DNA of 14,877 bases, taken from contig SKXS01000088.1 of assembly GCA_007128345.1 (NCBI GenBank), positions 1-14,877 of the forward strand, in the 5' to 3' direction. The DNA comes from Spirochaetia bacterium. GTDB taxonomy: Bacteria; Spirochaetota; Spirochaetia; PWKH01. Under the pieces are notes generated by a model. The model made no database searches. It saw only the letters and a list, made by a program, of their open reading frames with translations, and was not told the DNA's origin. Of the stretch, positions 7,300 through 14,046 are shown in pieces; within the stretch, counting starts at the first letter, position 1, and every line of letters starts with the position of its first letter. The translations under genes and the position numbers were made by a program.

Positions 7300-8733
7300 C
7301 TAGTATCCAATATGAACAGCCAGCAGGAGAAACAGTACGGTGATGCCGAACACAGTCAATTGGATCTTCCATATCCAGCGGAACCACGTGAAGTAGCTGA
7401 CTCCTGTAATCGACAGGCATATGAGCAGAATAGCATTTGTCGGGTAGAAAATGTTCGAAAACCCGTCACCGAATACGTATGCCAGCACCGCAGTCTGCCG
7501 TGATAATCCCACCATGTCTGCTAAGGGGGTGATGATGGGAATGATGAGAAATGCCTTCGCAGATCCTGAGCTTATGAAAAAATTTAATCCGAGAACGAGC
7601 AGGTAGATCAACAGAGCGGCACGAAACGGTTCTGCTTGTGAGATCTTCCCGGAAGCCAGATACAGCAGGGTATCCATAGACCCTGATTTGTGCATGATAT
7701 GCTTGATACTCGCTGCCATGAGAATGAGTATGATGCCCGGTGCTACAGTGGTTATACCTGTAAGCGTATGTTTAAGAATCGACTTGGCCCGCATGCCCGC
7801 AAACGCACCAGCTCCCAGTCCTCCTATGAGAAAGCAGATGACTACGACCGCCAGCATGATATCAGACAACAAAGGGATGCGCGCAGAGGCTGCTATCAGC
7901 ACTGCCATAATGAACAGCCAAAGGACAAACCATCTGAATCCTCGCCTCATTCCTTGCGAGAATGTATGTGGCATATCTTCGGAACTATCAGATGAAAGAG
8001 AGGTATGCAGCGTATGGGTGCGTGATCGGGAAGTTGATATCACGTATCCCGTATAGACCAGATAGATGGTGATGAAGATGAGCAGGCGAAAGCCGATTCC
8101 GGAAAATACTGGGATGCCTGCCAGGCGCTGCGCAATCCCAATAGTAAAGGGATTGGTCAGCGCTGAGGCAAAACCGAAGGCAATGGCTCCCAGGCTCATG
8201 CCCAGACCGATAATGGTATCCCAGCCCATGCGTACCGCCAGCGCGGTCATGAGGGGCACAATCACCACCACTTCCTCAATGCTTCCCAGCAAGCTGCCAA
8301 ACAGCATGAGGATAAGGATGATGGATGCTTCCATGAGGTACCTGCGGTTCTTAAACCGCTGGATGATGACCATAAGCAGGTAGGAGAGCATGCCTCCTGA
8401 GTTCATGACAGTGACAGCTCCAGCTATAAGGCACATAAAGAGGATAATGCTGATGATCAGCACCGCATCAGGTCCCCAGAGGACCTCAACGGCGGCGGTA
8501 TACCATCTCCATACGGGAAGGGGTGCATCATCGGTGAATTGAAAGGTGTCCTCAATGATAGTCTGTCTTCCGCTGACAGTTTCATACTCATATGATCCGG
8601 CGGGTATGAATCTAGTCATTATACCGGTAGCGGTCATCAGGACCAGCAGAATGGCACCCGCAAGAAAGAGAGATTTTTTCCCGATACGAAGCATCTGGGA
8701 ATCATCATGGCTGAACTGCGGCTGGATATCCAT
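7300..8733 (-). CDS. YfcC/DcuC-superfamily inner-membrane carrier, possibly basic amino acid exchange
   Basis: About 477 residues with roughly 12 hydrophobic helices. The first runs from about 22-44 and ends in FIPAGSYEYE, the IPAGxxE hallmark of YfcC proteins. Other family signatures are GSIEEVVVIVPL (150-161), ALTNPFTIGIAQ (191-202), ISSGSAKAFLIIPIITPLAD (387-406) and VFGDGFSNIFYPTNA (420-434). Members move C4-dicarboxylates, peptides or basic amino acids; ArcD2-type arginine/ornithine antiporters belong to this superfamily. The next gene is an M20 peptidase and the arcAB operon converges on both, so exchange or uptake of arginine, ornithine, citrulline or arginine-containing peptides is a reasonable guess only. 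The start is unclear: the frame opens at 8787, but the first 18 residues (MCFFCRNLSCAM...) look non-native and no start has a good ribosome site; 8733 or 8694 are the best options. Confidence 0.82.
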   Translation of the reverse strand: MDIQPQFSHDDSQMLRIGKKSLFLAGAILLVLMTATGIMTRFIPAGSYEYETVSGRQTIIEDTFQFTDDAPLPVWRWYTAAVEVLWGPDAVLIISIILFMCLIAGAVTVMNSGGMLSYLLMVIIQRFKNRRYLMEASIILILMLFGSLLGSIEEVVVIVPLMTALAVRMGWDTIIGLGMSLGAIAFGFASALTNPFTIGIAQRLAGIPVFSGIGFRLLIFITIYLVYTGYVISTSRSRTHTLHTSLSSDSSEDMPHTFSQGMRRGFRWFVLWLFIMAVLIAASARIPLLSDIMLAVVVICFLIGGLGAGAFAGMRAKSILKHTLTGITTVAPGIILILMAASIKHIMHKSGSMDTLLYLASGKISQAEPFRAALLIYLLVLGLNFFISSGSAKAFLIIPIITPLADMVGLSRQTAVLAYVFGDGFSNIFYPTNAILLICLSITGVSYFTWFRWIWKIQLTVFGITVLFLLLAVHIGY

Positions 8734-8785
8734 ATATGATATGCATGATAGCATGGCGCATGAAAGATTTCTGCAGAAAAAACAC

Positions 8786-8819
8786 ATTTCATATTTTTTT
8801 CACATCTTCCACGTATAGT
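8786..8819 (+). promoter_or_regulatory. PhoB-type direct repeat plus -10 box ahead of the His/Met-rich protein
   Basis: Two heptamers, ATTTCAT (8786-8792) and TTTTCAC (8797-8803), are 11 bp apart with a 4-nt linker. Each matches the Pho-box half (CTGTCAT / CTGTCAC) at 5 of 7 positions. Ten nt later comes TATAGT (8814-8819), one base from the -10 consensus, and no -35 hexamer is visible. A PhoB/OmpR-family activator bound over the missing -35 is the usual reading, and such a regulator is encoded at 9701. A start near 8826 gives a leader of about 50 nt. Confidence 0.45.
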
Positions 8820-8875
8820 TGAGTTAAGAAATAAAACGTACAAGATATTTCCAGGAGAAGTATCTAGGAGGAACT

Positions 8876-9595
8876 ATGAAACGATTTTTGGTGAGTATTC
8901 TCTTAATTGCGGTGGCTGGCTCCGCATTCCTCACGGCGCAGGCCGCTCGGGAAACAGTTGCAGCAGGCGATGTCATGCTTGCATCCAGAACGCTGTCGGG
9001 AACTGTGTCTGTCAAGGACGGGCTTCCTGTCATCACGTCAGGCGGTATAGACTACGTGCTGTACTACAATCGGGTCCGTGCTGCTGATCTTGGGATTGAG
9101 GAAGGACAAACCTTGCAAATAGATGGGTTTGAGATACCGTCATCCCACACCCCGGATGACAACAGGTACTTTCTTGTGTCTAAAGTGTATATTGACGGGA
9201 AAGGTCACCTTCTGGGAGTTGGAATTGAACAGGGCAGACTGGTACTGCCTGCAGAAGATATGAGCAGGTTGATTCCATCTCACGGTTTTACATCCCACGG
9301 ATACGGAGGCCATACACGGATGACCCAAAGGATGATGAGCGCAGATGCGTTGGGACCTGAAGTGTGCTGTGAGGACGAGACGCCAATGGCTCATCAGTAC
9401 TGGAAGGGCAGGGCGCTCCAGGTTCCCGCAGTTCCGCACCGCATGGATCCTCCTGCAGTCCAGCAGTTCCAGGAACGTACACCGCAGAGTTATGGACACA
9501 TGCGTGACAGACAGGTTGCACCCAAGTCAGAAACTGCCCCCCCGTCTGCTCCATGGCACCAGAGGGGTAATATATCCCCGCGCATGGGGCGCTGA
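8876..9595 (+). CDS. Secreted protein with beta-rich (OB-like) domain and His/Met-rich tail, function unknown
   Basis: I do not recognise a named family. Of 239 residues, 1-23 form a classical signal peptide with likely cleavage after AQA. Residues 38-125 are rich in alternating strands (LSGTVSVKDGLPVI, YVLYYNRV, LQIDGFEIP, YFLVSKVYIDGKG) and resemble a small OB-like barrel of the kind seen in periplasmic stress proteins. From about 132 the sequence is low in hydrophobics and rich in potential metal ligands: H136, H141, H146, H173, H188, H208, H228; M149, M153, M154, M171, M190, M209, M237; and adjacent C164-C165. Several prolines suggest it is extended. AGGAGG (8866-8871) precedes the ATG by 4 nt. 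A two-component system follows whose kinase sensor is also Met-rich, so a role in metal binding or sensing is inferred. The frame passes through a 7-C run (9537-9543) with no disruption. Confidence 0.7.
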   Translation: MKRFLVSILLIAVAGSAFLTAQAARETVAAGDVMLASRTLSGTVSVKDGLPVITSGGIDYVLYYNRVRAADLGIEEGQTLQIDGFEIPSSHTPDDNRYFLVSKVYIDGKGHLLGVGIEQGRLVLPAEDMSRLIPSHGFTSHGYGGHTRMTQRMMSADALGPEVCCEDETPMAHQYWKGRALQVPAVPHRMDPPAVQQFQERTPQSYGHMRDRQVAPKSETAPPSAPWHQRGNISPRMGR

Positions 9596-9620
9596 CGGTT
9601 GTTTCATAGCATTTCCCAGA

Positions 9621-9646
9621 CAGGCCCGGATATGTGAACGGGCCTG
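9621..9646 (+). other. GC-rich hairpin between the His/Met-rich protein and the response regulator
   Basis: CAGGCCCG (9621-9628) pairs perfectly with CGGGCCTG (9639-9646) around a 10-nt loop. It has no T-run on either strand, so it is not a standard intrinsic terminator. It could slow polymerase, protect the 3' end of the upstream message or be a protein site. It lies just before the candidate promoter of the response regulator. Confidence 0.5.
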
Positions 9647-9649
9647 CTG

Positions 9650-9678
9650 TGGAAAATCATAATGATTCAGGATACAAT
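9650..9678 (+). promoter_or_regulatory. Candidate promoter of the response regulator gene
   Basis: TGGAAA (9650-9655) and TACAAT (9673-9678) are 17 bp apart, with a near-consensus -10. A transcription start near 9685 would exclude the ATG at 9662 and favours the GTG at 9701 as the true start of the regulator. Confidence 0.4.
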
Positions 9679-9700
9679 AGTACTCAGGCGGATAGCGGTT

Positions 9701-10381
9701 GTGAAAACTATACTGGTAGTTGAAGATGAACCAAGGTTGAGAAAAATCATAGCAGATTTCCTCACTGTACAAGGTTATCGGGTCGTAGAAGCCGGAGAAG
9801 GAATAGCTGCAGTAAAGAAGTTTGACCTGGAACGGCCTGACATGATTATCCTGGACATCCTGATTCCCGGAAAAGACGGGTTTGCTGTGGCGAAGGAAAT
9901 TCGCGGACGTTCCTCCGTCCCCATCATCATGCTCACAGCGAAGGGCGAGGAGTCTGACCGTGTGTATGGACTTAATCTTGGGTCTGATGACTATATAGTG
10001 AAACCGTTCAGCCTTCAGGAACTGGAGGCGAGAATAAGGGCAGTATTCAGAAGGTATTCAGGCGAGAAGGAAGACTTACAGGTAAAGTCTGTTACCTATA
10101 AGGGATTTACTCTCGACAGCAACAGGAGAACCATAGAACATGACGGGAAAACCCGCACTCTTACGGCTACTCAGTTTGCTATCCTCGAACTGTTCCTGGA
10201 ACATCCGGACAGGGTGTTCACCCGAGAGGAAATCCTCCAGCATGCGTTTCAGCATCCGTTTGAACACCTTGAACGGACGGTTGACGCGCACATAAAGAAC
10301 CTGAGAAAGATCATAGAACCTGACCCTGCCAATCCCAGATACCTGCAGACTGTATGGGGAGTAGGGTATGTGTTTTCATAA
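9701..10381 (+). CDS. OmpR/PhoB-family response regulator
   Basis: With the GTG start the protein has 226 residues. The receiver domain (1-115) opens with KTILVVEDEP (acid pocket E8, D9), has phosphoacceptor D52 in IILDILIPGKDG, T79 in MLTAK and K101 in DDYIVKPF. The C-terminal winged helix (about 128-226) carries TATQFAILELFLEHPDRVFT, the recognition-helix region with RTVDAHIKNLRKI, and the terminal WGVGYVF wing. It binds DNA as a dimer on direct repeats, activated by phosphorylation from the kinase encoded 17 nt downstream. An in-frame ATG at 9662 would add 13 residues that regulators of this family lack; the GTG places the mature start exactly where the family begins, with AGGCGG upstream. 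Likely target: the direct repeat at 8786-8803. Confidence 0.93.
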   Translation: MKTILVVEDEPRLRKIIADFLTVQGYRVVEAGEGIAAVKKFDLERPDMIILDILIPGKDGFAVAKEIRGRSSVPIIMLTAKGEESDRVYGLNLGSDDYIVKPFSLQELEARIRAVFRRYSGEKEDLQVKSVTYKGFTLDSNRRTIEHDGKTRTLTATQFAILELFLEHPDRVFTREEILQHAFQHPFEHLERTVDAHIKNLRKIIEPDPANPRYLQTVWGVGYVFS

Positions 10382-10398
10382 GCTCAAAGGGTGTCATC

Positions 10399-11934
10399 AT
10401 GAGAATGCGGCTGTGGATTAAGCTTTCGCTCAGTTTCGTACTGTTAATCATAGTATTTGGTCTTATTGTAACAGCGACAGCCAGGAGTGCAGCAGAAAAA
10501 GAATTTTCACAGTATATCGAACAAAGTGATGTCCAGTATGCGCAGCAGATAGCAGGTATCCTGTCGGAAGAATTGTCAGCTCTTCCGCTTTCTGCACAGA
10601 TGGACACAGATGACTTTCTCGTGCTCATACAAAACCAGAGTTCGAACATGCACACCCAGGCGCAAGGAATGATGCCTGAGATGATGCGTAGAGGTCCTGC
10701 GGGATTTGAAGGGATGCTTACTCAGCATCTTCCCATGTTTCTTACTATGGTGCATCGAGGCGGGAGAGCAATGCTCCAGGATGTAGCGATAACCGATACA
10801 TCAGGCAAGATTTCATCACTATTCGGAACTATGACCAGGGATTCCCGCGAAGCGCTCATTGCATCAGGCCCGCTCAATCCTGAAGACGGTATTCCAATTA
10901 TTGCCGGTCCGGGAATCATAGGATATGTGTATGCGGGAACAATGCTTGAACAGGGTATGGATACCTACCGCAGTACATTGCTCGCTTCAATTAACCGTTC
11001 AGTGCTCATTGCCACCGTGGCTGCATTCTTCATATCCTTCGCGTTAAGCATGCTGCTTTTCTCACATATCATTTCCCCTGTGAGCGCCCTGCGCAGAGCG
11101 GCCCGTTCAATTGAGCAGGGTTCCTACGGAACACAAGTACAGGTCCGCCGAAGTGATGAATTGGGTGAGCTTTCTCAAGCGTTCAATTCCATGTCCCTGT
11201 CTCTTGAACGGTCCGAACAGTGGAAGCGCCGTATCATATCGGATGCTGCGCATGAGCTGCGCACACCGGTGAGCTTGCTTCAGGGAGAGATTGAGATGAT
11301 GCTCAACGGCATCTATCCTGCTGATACGGTACAGCTGAATCACATGTATCAGGAAATTCAGCAGCTTTCTCGGCTCGTGAACGAGCTCCAGGCTCTAGCT
11401 TCTGCAGAATCAGGCATGACCATGCTGCATAGAGAGCCGACTCTAGTTGAACCGTGGGTGAGGCGGTATGCTGAACCGTTTATTCCGATGCTCAGCAAGG
11501 AAGATAAATCACTTACGTTCCAGAGAACTGTCCCTCAGGGTGGAGGTAAGATCAATCCGAATAAAACGGTTCGCATCGACGGTGAGAAAGCTGGACAGGT
11601 GCTAACCAATGTACTGAGCAATGCCATGAGGCATACCCCCTCAGGCGGGATGATTGATGTATCATGGTACGAGGATGCAGCATCTCAGATCATTGTATCA
11701 TGCGAGGATTCAGGATCGGGCATTATCCCTGAAGAGCGTGAGCATGTCTTCGACCGGTTTTACCGCATTGAAGGACATAGGAGCAGGGATTCAGGAGGAT
11801 CAGGCCTTGGCCTGGCGATCTGCAAGGAGATCATGGCTCTCCATGGGGGATCCATACGTGCGGTCAGTCCCGTCACCTGTCCTGGCGCGAGGTTAGAGAT
11901 CATCTTTCCTTCTGCTTCCAGTAGCAATACATGA
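10399..11934 (+). CDS. Sensor histidine kinase with Met/His-rich extracytoplasmic domain
   Basis: A 511-residue membrane kinase. Transmembrane helix 1 spans about 9-28 and helix 2 about 200-222, enclosing a sensor of about 170 residues. Within it residues 84-125 contain nine methionines (M84, 91, 92, 95, 96, 106, 113, 117, 125) and H85, H110, H119. A HAMP domain follows (222-275), then the H-box SDAAHELRTP (phosphoacceptor H285), the N-box NVLSNAMRH (404-412), G1 DSGSG (437-441), the F-box FDRFYR (451-456) and G2 GSGLGLA (467-473). The enzyme should be active. The start at 10399 (MRMRLWIKL) is chosen because the family begins with a short basic stretch and AAAGGG lies 7 nt upstream; a start at 10354 would lie inside the regulator gene. 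It is cotranscribed with the regulator. The ligand is unknown; methionine clusters of this kind suit soft metals such as Cu(I) or Ag(I), or oxidant sensing. Confidence 0.93.
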   Translation: MRMRLWIKLSLSFVLLIIVFGLIVTATARSAAEKEFSQYIEQSDVQYAQQIAGILSEELSALPLSAQMDTDDFLVLIQNQSSNMHTQAQGMMPEMMRRGPAGFEGMLTQHLPMFLTMVHRGGRAMLQDVAITDTSGKISSLFGTMTRDSREALIASGPLNPEDGIPIIAGPGIIGYVYAGTMLEQGMDTYRSTLLASINRSVLIATVAAFFISFALSMLLFSHIISPVSALRRAARSIEQGSYGTQVQVRRSDELGELSQAFNSMSLSLERSEQWKRRIISDAAHELRTPVSLLQGEIEMMLNGIYPADTVQLNHMYQEIQQLSRLVNELQALASAESGMTMLHREPTLVEPWVRRYAEPFIPMLSKEDKSLTFQRTVPQGGGKINPNKTVRIDGEKAGQVLTNVLSNAMRHTPSGGMIDVSWYEDAASQIIVSCEDSGSGIIPEEREHVFDRFYRIEGHRSRDSGGSGLGLAICKEIMALHGGSIRAVSPVTCPGARLEIIFPSASSSNT

Positions 11935-11956
11935 TTATTCGCGATACTATATCTTT

Positions 11957-13156
11957 ATGACTGATATACAGGTTATTGCGCAGTTTATTATCGGAATTGC
12001 TGCAGCAGCAGCCGGCGCGGGATGGGTTTTGTATGGTCTAACCAGGCGCAGGCTCACCGGGCTAGAAGAGAAAATTCAGGAGCTTGGGGCTGCGAACTCC
12101 CAGAAAGATGTCCAATTGCATGGGTTCAATGAGCGTGTGCTCCAGCTCCAGCAAGAGAAGCGGGATGCTGAATTTAGGTTGGACCAGGCAAGACAGCAGA
12201 TTTCGGAACTTCAGCAGCATCTAACGCGATATGAACAATCTGAACATCAATCACGCAGGGTGCTGGAAGATAAAATCAGGGATCTGGTACAGGCCCGCGA
12301 AGCATTGACGGATGAGCGCTCCAGAGTGCTGGCAGAAGAGAAGCGTGCCCGGGAAGAGTCGGATGCCAACAGGAACCGTATATGGGCACTGCATGAGCAG
12401 CAGTGCATATCCCGGCTGAGGGAGTTGTGTGAGCGATCCGATCTCTACTTTCCTTCCTATGACAATATGCATCTCCCTGAGGATTTTGATCCGTCACTTA
12501 AACCGGACTTCTTAATCAGATTTTCAGATCAATATGTGCTGTTCGATGCGAAGCATACGCAGTCACAGCTACTCCAGACATACCTCTCTTCCCAGGCTAA
12601 GCAGACCGCCGGTAAGCTGACGGGAAGTATCAGCAGCGAACAGGTGTATCCCGTACTGTTTTTTGTGGTTCCCTCAATTGATGTAGGGACACTCAAGACA
12701 AGCTCCTGGTTTGAACAGGGATATACGTTCTATGCAGTCTCTCCGGAAGCTTTGGAACCGGTCCTTGCTATGTTCAAGAGGCTGGAGCAGTATGAGTTTG
12801 CTGAAGCCTTTGATCCTAAAGACCGTGAGCGGGTAGTCCAGTTTATTGCGACGCTTGAACACCACATTAGGCATCAGAATGCGGTCCATGTGCTCAGTGC
12901 TATCCGAGGGCTGAAAGCATTAGCAAAAGAGCAGTCCCTTCCAGAGAAGATGAAACAAGATATTGACGATTGCCTCAGGCGTATTCGTACTGAGAGTTTT
13001 CCGCCTTCGTCACTGCAGAAGCTTATGCACAGTCGTAATGCTGCAGGAGAAGAGCTTCTTCGTATGATTGCCCCCCAGGAGCCTCCTGTCGCTGAGGAGG
13101 AACTGCAGCAAGAAGATAATCTGTTTGAAGATGCGCAGGAAAAACGTGAACAATGA
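11957..13156 (+). CDS. Membrane-anchored coiled-coil protein with PD-(D/E)XK-like domain (RmuC-like)
   Basis: A 399-residue protein. Residues 6-27 form one transmembrane helix. Residues 32-145 are a long charged coiled coil with heptad-like leucines and many E, R, Q and K. From about 150 a globular domain follows with PDFLIRF (183-189) and VLFDAKHT (194-201), which fit the PD..(D/E)xK pattern (D184, D197, K199), plus QAKQTAGKL (213-221). VVPSID (237-242) and YAVSPEALEPVL (259-270) resemble the core of RmuC proteins, predicted nucleases that limit recombination between inverted repeats. A mostly helical region (270-370) and an acidic Q/E tail end the protein. This is the RmuC layout, but identity is too weak to give the symbol. 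It starts 22 nt after the kinase gene with no clear ribosome site, so it may depend on upstream translation or use a leaderless-like start. Other possibilities include a DUF2130-type protein. Confidence 0.65.
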   Translation: MTDIQVIAQFIIGIAAAAAGAGWVLYGLTRRRLTGLEEKIQELGAANSQKDVQLHGFNERVLQLQQEKRDAEFRLDQARQQISELQQHLTRYEQSEHQSRRVLEDKIRDLVQAREALTDERSRVLAEEKRAREESDANRNRIWALHEQQCISRLRELCERSDLYFPSYDNMHLPEDFDPSLKPDFLIRFSDQYVLFDAKHTQSQLLQTYLSSQAKQTAGKLTGSISSEQVYPVLFFVVPSIDVGTLKTSSWFEQGYTFYAVSPEALEPVLAMFKRLEQYEFAEAFDPKDRERVVQFIATLEHHIRHQNAVHVLSAIRGLKALAKEQSLPEKMKQDIDDCLRRIRTESFPPSSLQKLMHSRNAAGEELLRMIAPQEPPVAEEELQQEDNLFEDAQEKREQ

Positions 13157-13181
13157 GAATTATGACTTTAATACAGCGCAA

Positions 13182-13195
13182 TTTAGTTAACTAAA
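13182..13195. promoter_or_regulatory. 14-bp perfect palindrome, candidate operator
   Basis: TTTAGTTAACTAAA is perfectly self-complementary. It contains the TTAG-NNNN-CTAA pattern used by several MarR/SlyA-type regulators. Its end is 4 bp from the -35 box of the downstream promoter, where a bound dimer could activate or block polymerase. Confidence 0.5.
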
Positions 13196-13199
13196 AAGT

Positions 13200-13228
13200 T
13201 TGACAACCCCTGCCCGCTGATTTATCAT
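13200..13228 (+). promoter_or_regulatory. Strong sigma-70-like promoter of the 2-oxoacid:ferredoxin oxidoreductase operon
   Basis: TTGACA (13200-13205) is a perfect -35 and TATCAT (13223-13228) is one base from the consensus -10, with a 17-bp spacer. The start would be near 13235, giving a leader of about 48 nt. This is the best promoter in the window. Confidence 0.7.
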
Positions 13229-13282
13229 GAGAATGGGATATGGGGAGTTCTCCACACCTTATTTTTTGCATGGAGGATGCAC

Positions 13283-13819
13283 ATGAAACTGGAAAAGATA
13301 GAGATACCCGAGATATTTAAGAGAAATACGCCCCCTGGTTTTAAGGTAGTTACCCGGGATGAGCATGACTATCTTGCCATTGAGGCGATTTTTTGCAGGC
13401 ACGGGCATAGCTTGCTGGTGAGTTCGGTTCAGATACATGGTGAGCCCTCCATAAAAATTGATGTGACCATAGAAAATACAAGGGGAGTATTATTTATTGA
13501 TTCATTCTGGGGAAGTCATTCTAAGCTGTTCAGCTTTTTCCCAGGTTTTATAGATAATCACGCTCTCGTGGAGGCCAGTTGTCCTTTCTGCGGAGTTTCC
13601 ATGATGGAACCCTATACCTGTGATATAGAAGGATGCAATTCTGACACAGGTATCGTGTTCTACCTGCCGGGAGAGCATAATCGCGTGCATGTGTGTGCCA
13701 AGCTGAACTGCCCGAGCCATCAGCTCGAGATTATCGACATACCTAATGACCTGGTGAAGGCAATAAGTCACATTAATTTCTTTGGTGAAGGAACCGACGA
13801 CCTCTTTGGAGATTTCTAA
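13283..13819 (+). CDS. Seven-cysteine, zinc-ribbon-like protein of unknown function
   Basis: I do not recognise a named family. Of 178 residues, 1-95 are a mixed alpha/beta region with C38-x-H40-x-H42. The second half holds three cysteine pairs: CPFC (100-103), C113 and C118 (CDIEGC), and C138 and C143 (CAKLNC). CPxC with later pairs is typical of zinc ribbons, though an Fe-S site cannot be excluded. There is no signal peptide, so it is cytoplasmic. An in-frame ATG at 13277 touches TGGAGG (13271-13276) directly, which is too close; the ATG at 13283 lies 6 nt from it. The stop overlaps the ferredoxin start (TAATG), so the products are translationally coupled. As first gene of the operon it may be an assembly factor, regulator or extra subunit of the oxidoreductase. 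Confidence 0.75.
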   Translation: MKLEKIEIPEIFKRNTPPGFKVVTRDEHDYLAIEAIFCRHGHSLLVSSVQIHGEPSIKIDVTIENTRGVLFIDSFWGSHSKLFSFFPGFIDNHALVEASCPFCGVSMMEPYTCDIEGCNSDTGIVFYLPGEHNRVHVCAKLNCPSHQLEIIDIPNDLVKAISHINFFGEGTDDLFGDF

Positions 13820-14046
13820 TGAATTATATAATTATCGATCCCAACGAGTGCAAAGGATGCAGGGTATGTATTGAAGCTTGTCCAAACCGGTGCATTCGGT
13901 TAGGCAACGCAATTAATGAGATTGGATACCAGTATGCAGAATTCATTAAGGGAGCAAAATGCATAGCCTGCGGTTTATGCTATTACAGCTGCCCTGAATT
14001 TGGAGCTGTAACGGTATACAAGGATGAGGAGGAATACCATGGGTAA
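13819..14046 (+). CDS. 2x[4Fe-4S] ferredoxin subunit of a 2-oxoacid oxidoreductase
   Basis: A 75-residue protein with two full cluster motifs, CKGCRVCIEACP (11-22) and CIACGLCYYSCP, matching CxxCxxCxxxCP. It begins MNYIIIDPNECKGC, as the delta subunits (KorD/VorD/PorD type) of 2-oxoacid:ferredoxin oxidoreductases do. It passes electrons from the thiamine-diphosphate catalytic subunits to a soluble ferredoxin. It starts within the TAATG of the preceding gene (GGAGA at 13808-13812) and its last 8 bases overlap the next gene, consistent with equal production of subunits. Confidence 0.92.
   Translation: MNYIIIDPNECKGCRVCIEACPNRCIRLGNAINEIGYQYAEFIKGAKCIACGLCYYSCPEFGAVTVYKDEEEYHG

Noticed and set aside
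7300..7420. Upstream extension of the M20 peptidase frame to 7420
   Set aside because: It would overlap the carrier gene by over 100 bp and places 45 residues before the natural anchor; the ATG at 7285 has GGGAGG upstream.
9621..9646. Hairpin read as an intrinsic terminator
   Set aside because: There is no T-run downstream on either strand, so it is listed only as a hairpin.
13241..13276. Switchable pairing of CTCCA (13250-13254) with the ribosome site TGGAG as a riboregulator
   Set aside because: Only five pairs, and the competing GGAG/CTCC stem would have an impossible two-base loop.
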